NCBI GenBank assembly: GCA_965226215.1
Contig: CBDDCH010000002.1
Location: 2,728,001 to 2,792,000 of the forward strand
Length of the DNA stretch: 64,000 nt
Direction: 5' to 3'
Source: G963668345 sp965226215
Lineage (GTDB): Bacteria; Acidobacteriota; Terriglobia; Bryobacterales; UBA6623
Both the position numbers and the translations under genes were made by a program. The notes below the pieces were generated by a model that saw nothing but the letters and a program-made list of their open reading frames with translations, was not told where the DNA came from and did not search any database. The number at the start of each line of letters is the position of its first letter. The first letter of the stretch is position 1. Shown here piece after piece: positions 32,221 through 40,677 of this stretch.

Positions 32221-33552
32221 ATGGGTGAAAAACAAACCAAGCCATTCCAGCTAAGTTTCAACGGCTCGTTGAAAGTCGATTTCCAGGGATCGCACGTCAC
32301 TTCCGACGGTGGCTTGATCCTGGTTCGGGAGTTGGACGAGCGACTCGGACTCGGGAAACTGATCGGCGAGCATCTCACCGACTCCCGGCAAGGCACAAAC
32401 AAGCAGTTCACGTTCGCTGATCTGTTGCGGCAGTCGGTCTACAGCCGCTTGGCAGGCTACGAGGACGTCAACGACGCCGTCCGAGTGTCGGCTGACCCGA
32501 CGTTTCGCTTGATCGGCTCGCAGAAGATCTGGGATCGCGGTGCGGCCTTGACCTCGACGCTGCACGGCTTCGAGACGGAGATGCTGGCGAGCGAAGAGAA
32601 CCTGCTGGGGCTGATGGCGCTGAACCGAGAGCTGGTCGGGCAAGCGGAGGCGTTCGACGACTCCGAGCGGGTCGTTCTGGACATGGACTCCACCGAGAGT
32701 CCGGTCCATGGCCAACAGGAAGGCAGTGCCTACAACGGACACTTCGAGTCGGTCTGCTACCACCCGTTGCTTTTGTTCAACGGTCATGGTGATTGCCTCG
32801 CTGCCAAGCTGCGTCCCGGCAACGTGCACAGCGCCGAGGACTGGGATGAGCTATTGTTGCCGGAGATCGAGCGCCAACTGGCCGAAGGCAAACAGGTCAC
32901 CTTTCGCGCCGATGCCGCCTTCGCCAAGCCCGAGATCTACGAAGCACTGGAGGAGCGCGGCGCGGACTACGCGATCCGCATTCCGGCCAATAAGAGCCTG
33001 GAGCTGGAGATCGAAGACATCCTGTTTCGTCCGCCGGGGAGGCCCGGCCGCAAGCCGCTAGTGCGCTACAAGAGCTTTCGCTATCAGGCGGAGAGCTGGA
33101 AGGGGCCCAGACGAGTTGTCGCCAAGGTCGAGCACCACCAGGGCGAGCTATTCGCGCGCGTCGGTTTTATCGTGACGAACATGAGCTTGCCAAGCCGGTC
33201 GGTGGTGCGTTTCTACAACAAGCGCGGCACGGCGGAGCAGTGGATCAAAGAAGGTAAGCAAGCGACGCACTGGACGCGGCTGTCGTGCCATCGCTTCCGG
33301 GCGAACGAGGTGCGCTTGCAGCTCAGCGTGCTGGCCTATAACCTGGGCAACTTGTGGCGGCGGCTGGGGCTGCCGCAACGGATCAAGAGCTGGTCGCTGA
33401 CGAGCTTGCAGCACCGGCTGATGAAGACGGGCGGACGGCTAATTAAACACGCGCGGTATTACTGGCTCTTGTTCGCGGAGGGACATCTGAACCGGCGCCT
33501 GTTTGGCGACATGCTGCGGAGGATCTGGGCGCTGCCTGTGCCGGGCGGGTAG
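32221..33552 (+). CDS. IS1380-family transposase (copy 2)
   Basis: 443 residues, identical to copy 1 through about residue 372 and then slightly different (for example GLPQRIKSW for GLPNRIKSW, near-end MLRRIWALPVPGG). Most DNA differences in the last ~210 coding bases are synonymous. The catalytic motifs are as in copy 1. The gene is intact. Confidence 0.93.
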   Translation: MGEKQTKPFQLSFNGSLKVDFQGSHVTSDGGLILVRELDERLGLGKLIGEHLTDSRQGTNKQFTFADLLRQSVYSRLAGYEDVNDAVRVSADPTFRLIGSQKIWDRGAALTSTLHGFETEMLASEENLLGLMALNRELVGQAEAFDDSERVVLDMDSTESPVHGQQEGSAYNGHFESVCYHPLLLFNGHGDCLAAKLRPGNVHSAEDWDELLLPEIERQLAEGKQVTFRADAAFAKPEIYEALEERGADYAIRIPANKSLELEIEDILFRPPGRPGRKPLVRYKSFRYQAESWKGPRRVVAKVEHHQGELFARVGFIVTNMSLPSRSVVRFYNKRGTAEQWIKEGKQATHWTRLSCHRFRANEVRLQLSVLAYNLGNLWRRLGLPQRIKSWSLTSLQHRLMKTGGRLIKHARYYWLLFAEGHLNRRLFGDMLRRIWALPVPGG

Positions 33553-33775
33553 CACGCGACTTGCCGAATGCGAAACCTGAGTACTGAGGACGGAAGCTCG
33601 GAAGGGTGTCTGCGAAATTGACTTCGCAGCGGCGGATCAGCCCCCATGAGGGGCAAGAAGGGGGCTCGATCGGTCCCGCCTCAGCCGCCGCCTCTTTCGG
33701 GTGGAGAAATGGTTGCGCTTCGCCGGGTGAGGGTGTAGACTCGTGCCGTCAGAGGAGCCAAATCGGAAATCCTGG

Positions 33776-33995
33776 CTTAGACGGCATTTTCTCTTTCTCC
33801 ATCTTGCCTCTGCGGATGGCCTCCTTTGCTGTACTGGGAGCGCTGAGTGTGGCGTGCTGTTACTTGCTCTACGCGCTATACGCTCGATTAGTGCTTAACG
33901 AATCACCCGCGGGCTTCACCGCGTTGATCTTCTTCATTGTGTTTCTCTCCGGCGTGCAGATGCTGTTTCTGGGCTTGATTGGTGAATATCTCGGC
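33776..33995 (+). pseudogene. Captured fragment: C-terminus of a GT2 glycosyltransferase
   Basis: The frame directly after the IS right repeat reads LDGIFSFSILPLRMASFAVL and then two membrane helices ending FLSGVQMLFLGLIGEYLG. This is the standard C-terminus of polyprenyl-phosphate-sugar synthases of the GT2 family. The catalytic domain is missing. It runs in frame into the FkbM fragment. Confidence 0.8.
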
Positions 33996-34719
33996 TTCAT
34001 TTCCGTACTGTTGGCAGCCGGACTCTTTTGGTCCAGCCTGGATGGGTACCGTTGCTCACTTTGGTGGAAGGGCAGGGTTGTCTACGCCAAGCTGGCGGGT
34101 GACATCCCTTATGTGTCTTGGGACAACGTCAGGGGTGCCGTGTTCTCGCGTTGCTACAAACTCCAGCCTCCTGCTCAGTTGGAAGACGAGGTCCAGTGGC
34201 TAGAAGAAAAAACGCTTGGCGAAGGGAAACTGGAACTGTATGGTACGGCGCTCGGAGATTTCTGGATTAGCGCTCCGGGAGAGAACATCATCAAGCTAAT
34301 AGTTTGGGAGCTGTTGACACAATCCAACTACGAGAGCGGGGGCGTTGCAATCCAAGCTGGCGACACAGTCATCGATTGCGGTGCGCACATAGGTTTGTTT
34401 AGTCGCTTCGCTCTTCAACGTGGAGCCGATCGAGTGATCGCCATTGAACCCGACCCTGAGAACCTGGTCTGCCTCGAGGAAAACCTCGCTCAAGAGATAG
34501 CTGCGGGCAAAGTAACAGTTGTCAAAGCGGGCGTGTGGGATCGCAAAACCCGGCTATCGCTGCAAATCGACCAAGGCAATTCGGCGGCACACAGTTTCGT
34601 ATTTGCATCTCGCGGCCCGAATGCAGAAAAAGTGGAGGGTATCGAGGTCCTTCCACTCGATGATATCGTCCAAGACCTCCAACTTAATCGGGTAGACTTC
34701 ATCAAAATGGACATCGAAG
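33996..34719 (+). pseudogene. Captured fragment: FkbM-family methyltransferase, 3'-truncated
   Basis: The SAM-binding motif DTVIDCGAHIGLFSRFALQR and the following IAIEPDPENLVCLEENL are intact. The sequence stops inside the conserved DFIKMDIE(GAE) motif because the transposition unit ends there. The same frame continues into the beta-helix C-terminus, so a chimeric reading frame of GT2 helices, FkbM domain and beta-helix exists (to 35324). It is unlikely to work, but is a clear example of domain shuffling by an IS. Confidence 0.8.
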
Positions 34720-34724
34720 TTACG

Positions 34725-35324
34725 TCAGGCGGGGTCACGTTGGATCTCAACGGACATCAAATCACCGGGCCAGGCGGTAATCGGGAGACGGGGATCATGA
34801 TCGACGGAGCCAGCGGCGTGAAGGTATTTAACGGCTATGTGGCTTACCTGGGATTTGCTGTGGTGGTCAACAACAGCAGCAACGTCGTCCTGCGCGATCT
34901 ACACATACGCGGCCAGGGCGTGGCAATAACCGCGCCACCGCCGGAAGTGGGGATCATGATCCTACAGTCGAAGAACGTTTGCGTTGAGAAAAACGTCATC
35001 TACAACGTAGGATTGGGGGTCTTCGTTCGCGGTGGCCAAAGTTGGGGCAATCGCATCGAAGGCAACACGATAACCGCCAACACCAACGGGATATTCGGGC
35101 TTTGCTACAACCCGGCGCCGGATGACCCAGAGGGCCCGCGTGGCGATCTCATTCAGAACAACTTGATCACCGGCTTCAACGTGGGAATCCAAGTTGTCCC
35201 GACCGCTGTGTATAACGTATTTCGGGACAACGTGATCGCCTTCATCACGACCGCGATGGAACTAGGAAACAGCACTAACCAAGATATCGACAACGTCGGG
35301 GTTCAGCTTCCCAGCGGCAACTGA
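34725..35324 (+). pseudogene. Secreted right-handed beta-helix protein, 3' part
   Basis: 199 residues of parallel beta-helix repeats (GVTLDLNGHQITGPGG, NNSSNVVLRDLHIRG, EKNVIYNVGLGVFVRGG, GDLIQNNLITGFNVGIQ). Proteins of this fold often bind or cleave polysaccharides, but no catalytic residues are apparent. It is the remainder of the gene that starts at 31917, separated by the IS1380 unit. The stop is TGA 35322-35324. Confidence 0.85.
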
Positions 35325-35439
35325 ACGAGGGCTGGGACTCACCATGAATAGTTTCGCTGCGGGCTTTGCCGAGTTGATGGCGACCGTCAGAGTCAAGCAA
35401 CGAACTGAGAGTGGGTGAGCGCTCGCGCATCCGAACAAA

Positions 35440-35501
35440 CAGGCCCACAGGGGGCAGGGGCAAACTTCATCTGAGCTTACCCCACTCCCCGTGTGGGCCT
35501 G
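35440..35501. terminator. Inverted repeat after the beta-helix gene
   Basis: CAGGCCCACAGGGGG and CCCCGTGTGGGCCTG form a strong stem with a ~30-base loop. It could end transcription of the beta-helix gene or be another REP-type repeat. No run of T follows, so rho-independent termination is doubtful. Confidence 0.45.
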
Positions 35502-35558
35502 CGACGGAATTCCTTCACGAAATCACCACTCGTAATCTCAAGTCGATCGCCAAGCTAG

Positions 35559-36710
35559 TGTAGTGCCACATAAATAGCTGTACAATAACACCCTTTTCGC
35601 GGTAGGATGGTTTATGTGGCCATCCGCTGACGCTCTAGCCCTCACCGCTCCGCAGCGAAACGCTCTTCGTCGCCTCGTTCGAGGCCGCAATACGACGCAG
35701 AAAATGGTCTTGCGAGCGCACATTGTTTTGCGCTGTGCGCAGGGGTTGGCGAACCACGCCATGGCCCGCGAACTCGGCGTCAACCGCAAGACCGTCATCC
35801 TGTGGCGAAAGCGCTTCGCCCAGTCCGGCCTCGACGGACTCCGCGATCGGACGCGCCCCGGACGCAAACCGGCGCTCTCCGCTGAATTCGTCCAATGCAT
35901 CCTCGATACAACGCTTCACGAGAAGCCCCGGGCGGCCACGCATTGGAGCACCCGCACCATCGCCAAGCACTTGGGCGTCTCCAAGATGGCCATCCAGCGC
36001 GTCTGGAAAGCGCACGGACTGCAGCCCCATCGCCTCGAAACTTTCAAGCTCAGCCGCGACAAGCAGTTCGTCGAGAAACTCCGCGACGTGGTCGGGCTGT
36101 ACTTGAATCCGCCCGAGCACGCGCTGGTGCTCAGCGTCGATGAGAAAAGCCAGATCCAGGCCTTAGACCGCAGCCAGCCGGGACTGCCCCTGAAAAAGGG
36201 TCGCGCCGGCACCATGACCCACGACTTCAAACGACATGGCACAACGACGCTGTTCGCCGCCTTCAATGTGCTCGACGGCCAGGTGATCGGGGACTGTCTG
36301 CCGCGACATCGGCACCAGGAATTCCTCAAATTCCTACGCAAGATCGATCGCGAAACGCCACCGGCGCTGGAGCTGCATCTGATCGTGGACAACTACTCCA
36401 CGCATAAGCATGAGCAGGTGAAGAAGTGGCTCGCGAAGCACCCCCGCTTCCACTTTCACTTCATTCCCACGTCTTCTTCTTGGCTCAATCTCGTCGAGCG
36501 CTGGTTCCGCGAGCTGACACAGAAGCGCATCCGCCGCGGCGTGTTCCGCAGTGTTCCCGAACTCGAGGCCGCCATCCACGAGTACCTGGAAGCGAGCAAC
36601 CAAGCGGCCAAGCCCTTTGTCTGGACAGCTCCGGCACAAGATATCCTCGCCAAAGTCGAGCGCGCCGCCAAAACCCACGCCATTGTCCAGAACCGTTAGT
36701 GGCACTACAC
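35559..36710 (+). mobile_element. IS630-family insertion sequence
   Basis: Perfect 12-bp terminal repeats GTGTAGTGCCAC and GTGGCACTACAC are flanked on both sides by TA (35557-35558 and 36711-36712), the TA target duplication of IS630/Tc1-type elements. One transposase gene fills it. Confidence 0.94.
35614..36699 (+). CDS. IS630-family transposase
   Basis: 361 residues. Two N-terminal HTH domains (HAMARELGVNRKTVILWRKR; STRTIAKHLGVSKMAIQRVW) are followed by the DDE_3 core: LVLSVDEKSQIQALDR (D), LHLIVDNYSTHKH (D) and SSSWLNLVERWF (E). The gene ends inside the right terminal repeat and is intact. Confidence 0.94.
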   Translation: MWPSADALALTAPQRNALRRLVRGRNTTQKMVLRAHIVLRCAQGLANHAMARELGVNRKTVILWRKRFAQSGLDGLRDRTRPGRKPALSAEFVQCILDTTLHEKPRAATHWSTRTIAKHLGVSKMAIQRVWKAHGLQPHRLETFKLSRDKQFVEKLRDVVGLYLNPPEHALVLSVDEKSQIQALDRSQPGLPLKKGRAGTMTHDFKRHGTTTLFAAFNVLDGQVIGDCLPRHRHQEFLKFLRKIDRETPPALELHLIVDNYSTHKHEQVKKWLAKHPRFHFHFIPTSSSWLNLVERWFRELTQKRIRRGVFRSVPELEAAIHEYLEASNQAAKPFVWTAPAQDILAKVERAAKTHAIVQNR

Positions 36711-36812
36711 TAGGGTGGAGGAGAAGGCCGGCAGCCACGGCGAGTTTGTCCTTGTCGTCCGTTTATCGGGCCGGGAGCTAGTGAGTCCTCTGATTGCAGT
36801 TGTACACTCTGT

Positions 36813-37019
36813 TCAGAAACTGAATAGCTCGTCCATGAATCGCAAGATTGGCTGGACGAGGGGGTCCACGATGTTGCGGATGTGAGGACCGATAGACTCG
36901 TCGCCGAGGGCAAAGTAAGCCAACAATCCGATGACGGCTGCAGGGATTGCAAGCGCTACCAACGACTTACTGGCCTTCGCCCGATCGCGTCTTTGACGAG
37001 TGCGCCGGTCTGCGCTCAT
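36813..37019 (-). CDS. Small basic membrane protein, unknown
   Basis: 68 residues: a basic N-terminus (SADRRTRQRRDRAKASKS), one membrane helix (LVALAIPAAVIGLLAYFAL) and an amphipathic tail. AAAGG lies upstream of ATG 37019. No family is recognised. The composition is typical of a real small membrane protein, but there is no supporting partner gene. Confidence 0.5.
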   Translation of the reverse strand: MSADRRTRQRRDRAKASKSLVALAIPAAVIGLLAYFALGDESIGPHIRNIVDPLVQPILRFMDELFSF

Positions 37020-37328
37020 GGTTCGCCTTTCGACAGCATGGCCGCGAGGGTGATCGGCTGCGGGTGAGCTGATCTTCGACGTTCAGGGCCTGCTCTGTGA
37101 GCAACGGCCCCGCACCGGCCGAGTGATCGTCCGACTCGTCTTCCAGCCGATCCTGAGTAACCTCAATACTAGCTGGGACTGCCCATTGTTCGAAACCGCG
37201 AGCTGCTACCGTTTTCGCTCGTGGGCGATGACATCCAGGTGGCTGTTTCCTACGCCTTTCGGCTGGCGATCGACGCCCAGCCAAAAAATGATAGACTCAG
37301 GCAATCTTAGCGCGGAGGCCTCACCGGC

Positions 37329-38129
37329 GTGCCCCGAGAACGAGAAGTGCCGCAAGCCGCGGTCTGCACGGACGAATTACTGGAAGAACTTGGACAAGTC
37401 CTTGACCCGGAGCTGGATGAGTCCATTCTCGAACGGGGCTTCGTTGAATCCCTTCAAGTCCAAAAGGGATCGGTCACGGTAGAGCTAAGGTTGCCCACCT
37501 TCTGGTGTGCGGCCACTTTTGCTTACTTGATGGCCGAAGACATCCGCAAGAGGCTCCTCGCCGTTCACGGCGTTACAGTTGTAACTGTCCGTTTGAAAGA
37601 TCATTTCGAGTCGCAGGTGATTGAAGCGGCGGTGAACGCGGGCAAAAGATTCTCGGAAGCCTTTCCCGGGGAAGCCACCACTGATCTTGACGACTTGCGG
37701 CTCGTGTTCCTCCGCAAGGGCTTCATCAAGCGCCAGGAGCAATTCCTACGGAGCTTGACCGACGCCGGTTTATCGTTGCAGGAGATATCGGGTCTTCGTG
37801 TCGAGGACCTGTCCATCGAGGGAACACTCCGCCGCATCCGGCAGCCAAACGGTGACGTGCTATCAGTCGAAGCGGCCCAGGCTGGGCGGCGTTATCTTGA
37901 GCGGCGGGCCGAGCTAGGCTTGAATTGCTCACGCACTGCGTCCTTGGTTACGGATTCTGAAGACAGACCCATTCCCCACCATCGTCTTCAGCAGTATCTA
38001 AGGGCGGCCCGAACGGTTCGGCTCTCGCTCGACGCCAACGCTTCCCTCTGCTCGGCTCTGCTCGACGCGCGCAAGGCGGAAGCTCGCGGAGGCTTCGTAC
38101 AAATTGGAGGTCAGCATGTATCAGGCTGA
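37329..38129 (+). CDS. MIP18/DUF59-family iron-sulfur assembly-type protein
   Basis: 266 residues. The DUF59 domain occupies about residues 18-80 (LGQVLDPELDESILERGFVE, and LPTFWCAATFAYLMAEDIRK with a single Cys). A ~185-residue C-terminal part is unusual for MIP18 proteins, but seems typical of those next to the amidohydrolase that follows here. Such pairs occur in propane-type diiron monooxygenase gene groups, where they may mature or assemble the enzyme. GTG 37329 follows GGAGG. The 3' end overlaps the amidohydrolase start by 14 bases. Confidence 0.78.
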   Translation: MPREREVPQAAVCTDELLEELGQVLDPELDESILERGFVESLQVQKGSVTVELRLPTFWCAATFAYLMAEDIRKRLLAVHGVTVVTVRLKDHFESQVIEAAVNAGKRFSEAFPGEATTDLDDLRLVFLRKGFIKRQEQFLRSLTDAGLSLQEISGLRVEDLSIEGTLRRIRQPNGDVLSVEAAQAGRRYLERRAELGLNCSRTASLVTDSEDRPIPHHRLQQYLRAARTVRLSLDANASLCSALLDARKAEARGGFVQIGGQHVSG

Positions 38130-38147
38130 TGATGAGGAAGTTTTTGT
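38116..38147 (+). pseudogene. Amidohydrolase, first 10-11 codons before ISL3
   Basis: ATG 38116 has GGAGG five bases upstream and opens MYQADDEEVF, which continues VIDGHTHFWD once the ISL3 element and one copy of its duplication are removed. The start lies inside the end of the MIP18 gene, so the two were translationally coupled before the insertion. Confidence 0.88.
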
Positions 38148-39446
38148 GGTTCTTCCGGGTTTCTAGTGGGCGAGTGAGGCTCGGTGGTAGTCTCGCGGGA
38201 TGCAAGACCGCGAGCTATACCGCCAGATTCTGGGCATCGAAAGTCCCTGGAAAGTCGTGCGAGTGGAGCTGCGCCGAGCCGACGGCGAAGTCCACGTCTT
38301 CCTCGAACACGACGAGCAAGTCCGCTGGCCGTGCCGCCAATGCAGCGCCGTGTGCGCACTCCACGATCATCAGCCCGAACGCCGCTGGCGTCACCTCGAC
38401 ACCTGTCAGTACCGCACGATCCTGCACGCCCGGCCGCCGCGCAGCGACTGCTCCGAGCACGGGCCGCGCGTCGTGCGACTGCCCTGGGCCGAGGCTTCCA
38501 GCCGCTTCACCGCGCTGTTTGAAGCTCTCGCGATCTCGTGGCTGAAGGAAGCCAGCCAGCAAGGCATCGCCGAGTTGCTGGCGCTGAGCTGGGACGAGAT
38601 TCACGGCATCCTGGAACGCGCCGTGCAACGTGGGCTCGAACGTCGCGCGGCAGAGCCGATTCCCTACCTGGGCGTCGACGAGAAGAGCTTCCGCAAGCGC
38701 CATCGCTATCTCACCGTCGTCAACGATCTCAACCGCTCGCGCGTGTTGTTCGTCGCCGAGGGACGCCGCCAGGCCAGCCTGGACGGCTTTTGGAAGACGT
38801 TGAGCGCAGAGCAACTCGCCCGAGTCGAGGCCGTCGCGATGGACATGTGGGATCCTTACGTCGCCTCGACCCGGGAGCATCTCGACGAATCGGAGAAAAA
38901 GATCGTTTACGACAAATATCACATCGCGGCGCATCTGGCGAAGGCGGTGGACCAGGTGCGGCGGGCGGAGAACAAGCGTTTACTGGCCCTCGGCGACGAG
39001 CGTTTGACAGGCACGAAGTACGCTTGGCTGCGGCATCCGGCGAACTTTTCCGAGGACGCCTGGCGCGAGTTCCGCGCGCTGCGCGAAAGCGACTTGAAGA
39101 CGGCGCGGGCGTGGGCGTTGAAGGAAACGGCGATGCGGCTGTTCGACTATCGTCGCGAATCGGCGGCGCGAGCTTTCTTCGAGCAATGGCGCGGCTGGGC
39201 GAGTCGCAGCCGGCTGACGCCGATGGTCACCGTAGCGCGGATGTTGACGGCTCGCCTCGAAAACATACTCGCGTATCTGAAACACCGCATTACGAACGCG
39301 GTCAGCGAGGGGTTGAACTCAAGGATTCAATGGGTCAAGGCCACGGCGCGCGGTTTCCGCAATCAACAGAACTTCATCAACGCCATCTACTTCCACTGTG
39401 GGAAACTCGATCTGGCTCCTTCGCCCACTTAAAACCCGGAAGAGCC
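38148..39446 (+). mobile_element. ISL3-family insertion sequence
   Basis: 1299 bp. The left end is GGTTCTTCCGGGTTT and the right end read from outside is GGCTCTTCCGGGTTT. It is flanked by the exact 8-bp duplication GTTTTTGT (38140-38147 and 39447-39454), as expected for ISL3. Confidence 0.95.
38200..39432 (+). CDS. ISL3-family transposase
   Basis: 410 residues. The N-terminal zinc-binding region has CRQCSAVCALHDH and SDCSEHGPRV. The DDE core is IPYLGVDEKSFRKRH (D), EAVAMDMWDPY (D) and the C-terminal ITNAVSEGLNSRIQWVK (E). The gene is intact and nearly fills the element. Confidence 0.94.
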   Translation: MQDRELYRQILGIESPWKVVRVELRRADGEVHVFLEHDEQVRWPCRQCSAVCALHDHQPERRWRHLDTCQYRTILHARPPRSDCSEHGPRVVRLPWAEASSRFTALFEALAISWLKEASQQGIAELLALSWDEIHGILERAVQRGLERRAAEPIPYLGVDEKSFRKRHRYLTVVNDLNRSRVLFVAEGRRQASLDGFWKTLSAEQLARVEAVAMDMWDPYVASTREHLDESEKKIVYDKYHIAAHLAKAVDQVRRAENKRLLALGDERLTGTKYAWLRHPANFSEDAWREFRALRESDLKTARAWALKETAMRLFDYRRESAARAFFEQWRGWASRSRLTPMVTVARMLTARLENILAYLKHRITNAVSEGLNSRIQWVKATARGFRNQQNFINAIYFHCGKLDLAPSPT

Positions 39447-40457
39447 GTTTTTGTGATCGACGGGCATACCCACTTTTGGGATGCCAGCCCGGAAAACTGG
39501 CGCAACAAGTACGGTGAAGGTTGGATCCGCTGCTTCTACGACTATCACACCGCGCTAAGTCCCGAGGAGTATAAGTGGCCGTTTGAAAAGTATTGCAAGT
39601 ACGATGAGCAGACCATGATTCAAGATCTGTTCTTCGAAGGGCACGTGGACATGGGCATCATGACCTCCACCTATCTGTACGAGTTCTTCAAGAACGGGTT
39701 CAATTCGCACATCCAGAACAATATCTTGAAGGAGAAATACCCCCATCGGTTCATCCTCTGCGGGGCCTTCGATCCGCGGGCTGAACAGAAGGGTCTCGAC
39801 GAATTCCGCCAGATGATCGAGGAATATCCGATACAGGGCCTCAAGCTCTACACGGCGGAGTGGCGAAACGGATCGCGGGGCTGGTCGCTGAAGAGCCCCT
39901 GGGCCTACAAGCACTTTGAGGCCTGCCTGGAACTGGGGATCAAGAACATCCACGTTCACAAGGGACCAACGATCTACCCGCTCGACAAAGATGCCTTCGA
40001 CGTTGCGGATGTGGACCAGGTGGCCACCGACTTTCCCGACCTTAACTTCATCGTCGAACACGTCGGCCTGCCGCGACTGGAGGACTTCTGCTGGATCGCC
40101 ACGCAGGAGAAGAATGTTTACGCCGGCTTGGCGGTCGCCATCGCCTTTATTCACAGCCGCCCGCGGTATTTCGCCGAGATGATGGCGAACCTGCTCTTCT
40201 GGCTGGATGAAGACCGGCTGCTTTTCTCGAGCGACTATGCCATCTGGTCGCCGAAGTGGATCGTCGAAAAATTCTGGTCCTTCGAGATCCCCGAGGACAT
40301 CAAACAGGAATACGGAGTGGATTTGACTCCGCAGGCCAAGCGCAAGATCTTGGGCGAGAACGCGGCCCGCCTCTACGGGATCGACATTGCCGCCCAACGG
40401 GAAAGACTGAGCCAGGATCCGATCGGCGTCAAACTAACTAACGGCTCGAGCGCTTGA
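39447..40457 (+). pseudogene. Amidohydrolase of the propane-monooxygenase-associated type, remainder
   Basis: About 336 residues. The metal-binding HxH motif DGHTHFWD, the later NIHVHKG and VEHVGLP histidines and the Asp of FSSDYAIWSP are intact. ENWR...CFYDYH and the KILGENAARLYGI end match the amidohydrolase found beside MIP18 and propane-type monooxygenases. ISL3 separated it from its first 10 codons. GTG 39453 is in frame, with GGAAGAG from the ISL3 end 8 bases upstream, so a nearly full-length protein could still be made. The REP-like R4b follows. Confidence 0.8.
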
Positions 40458-40470
40458 TAACGCGGCGATT

Positions 40471-40598
40471 GAAAAATCGGGTACAGCCAGCCAATTCGCC
40501 TCAGGCTAAGTGCTTTTTTTCTAGGGCCATGGCGGATGGCGAATTGGTGGCAGTCCCCATTTTTCGCTCCTACACCGCTTTTGTCACGGGCTGCTAGG
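40471..40598. repeat. Dispersed repeat R4, copy b
   Basis: Very similar to 18678-18804 in the same orientation, including the TACAGCCAGCCAATTCGC segment, the GGCAGTCCCCATTTTT segment and the CACGGGCTGCTAGG end. It lies between the amidohydrolase and the alcohol dehydrogenase. Confidence 0.78.
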
Positions 40599-40677
40599 CG
40601 CCGAATCAAATCTTTAGTGTTCCCCGTAGAGACGCGGAGCCACATTTCCGTGAGACTCTTGTAGAAAGGACGGACCC

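Larger units (their letters stand above)
32115..34719 (+). mobile_element. ISEcp1-like transposition unit: IS1380 copy 2 plus captured DNA
   Basis: The left end is a normal IS1380 end (CCCGCATTTCCAATTTG). The usual right end of the IS lies at 33775, but no target duplication flanks it. Instead the 5-bp duplication TTACG occurs at 32110-32114 and 34720-34724, so the mobile unit is 2605 bp. Its true right end, read from outside, is CTTCGATGTCCATTTTG, which matches 13 of 17 positions of the copy 1 right repeat CCAGGATTTCCATTTTG. This is the one-ended, gene-capturing transposition known for ISEcp1. The captured 944 bp hold pieces of two cell-surface polysaccharide-type genes. Confidence 0.88.

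Noticed and set aside
32115..33775. IS1380 copy 2 as a simple insertion
   Set aside because: The bases after its normal right end (CTTAG) do not match the left flank (TTACG), whereas TTACG is found exactly at 34720-34724.
38538..39430. A long plus-strand frame inside the ISL3 transposase that runs on into the amidohydrolase
   Set aside because: It is out of frame with the transposase and gives an Arg-rich, featureless sequence. Only the part after 39447 is real, and it is explained by the ISL3 insertion.
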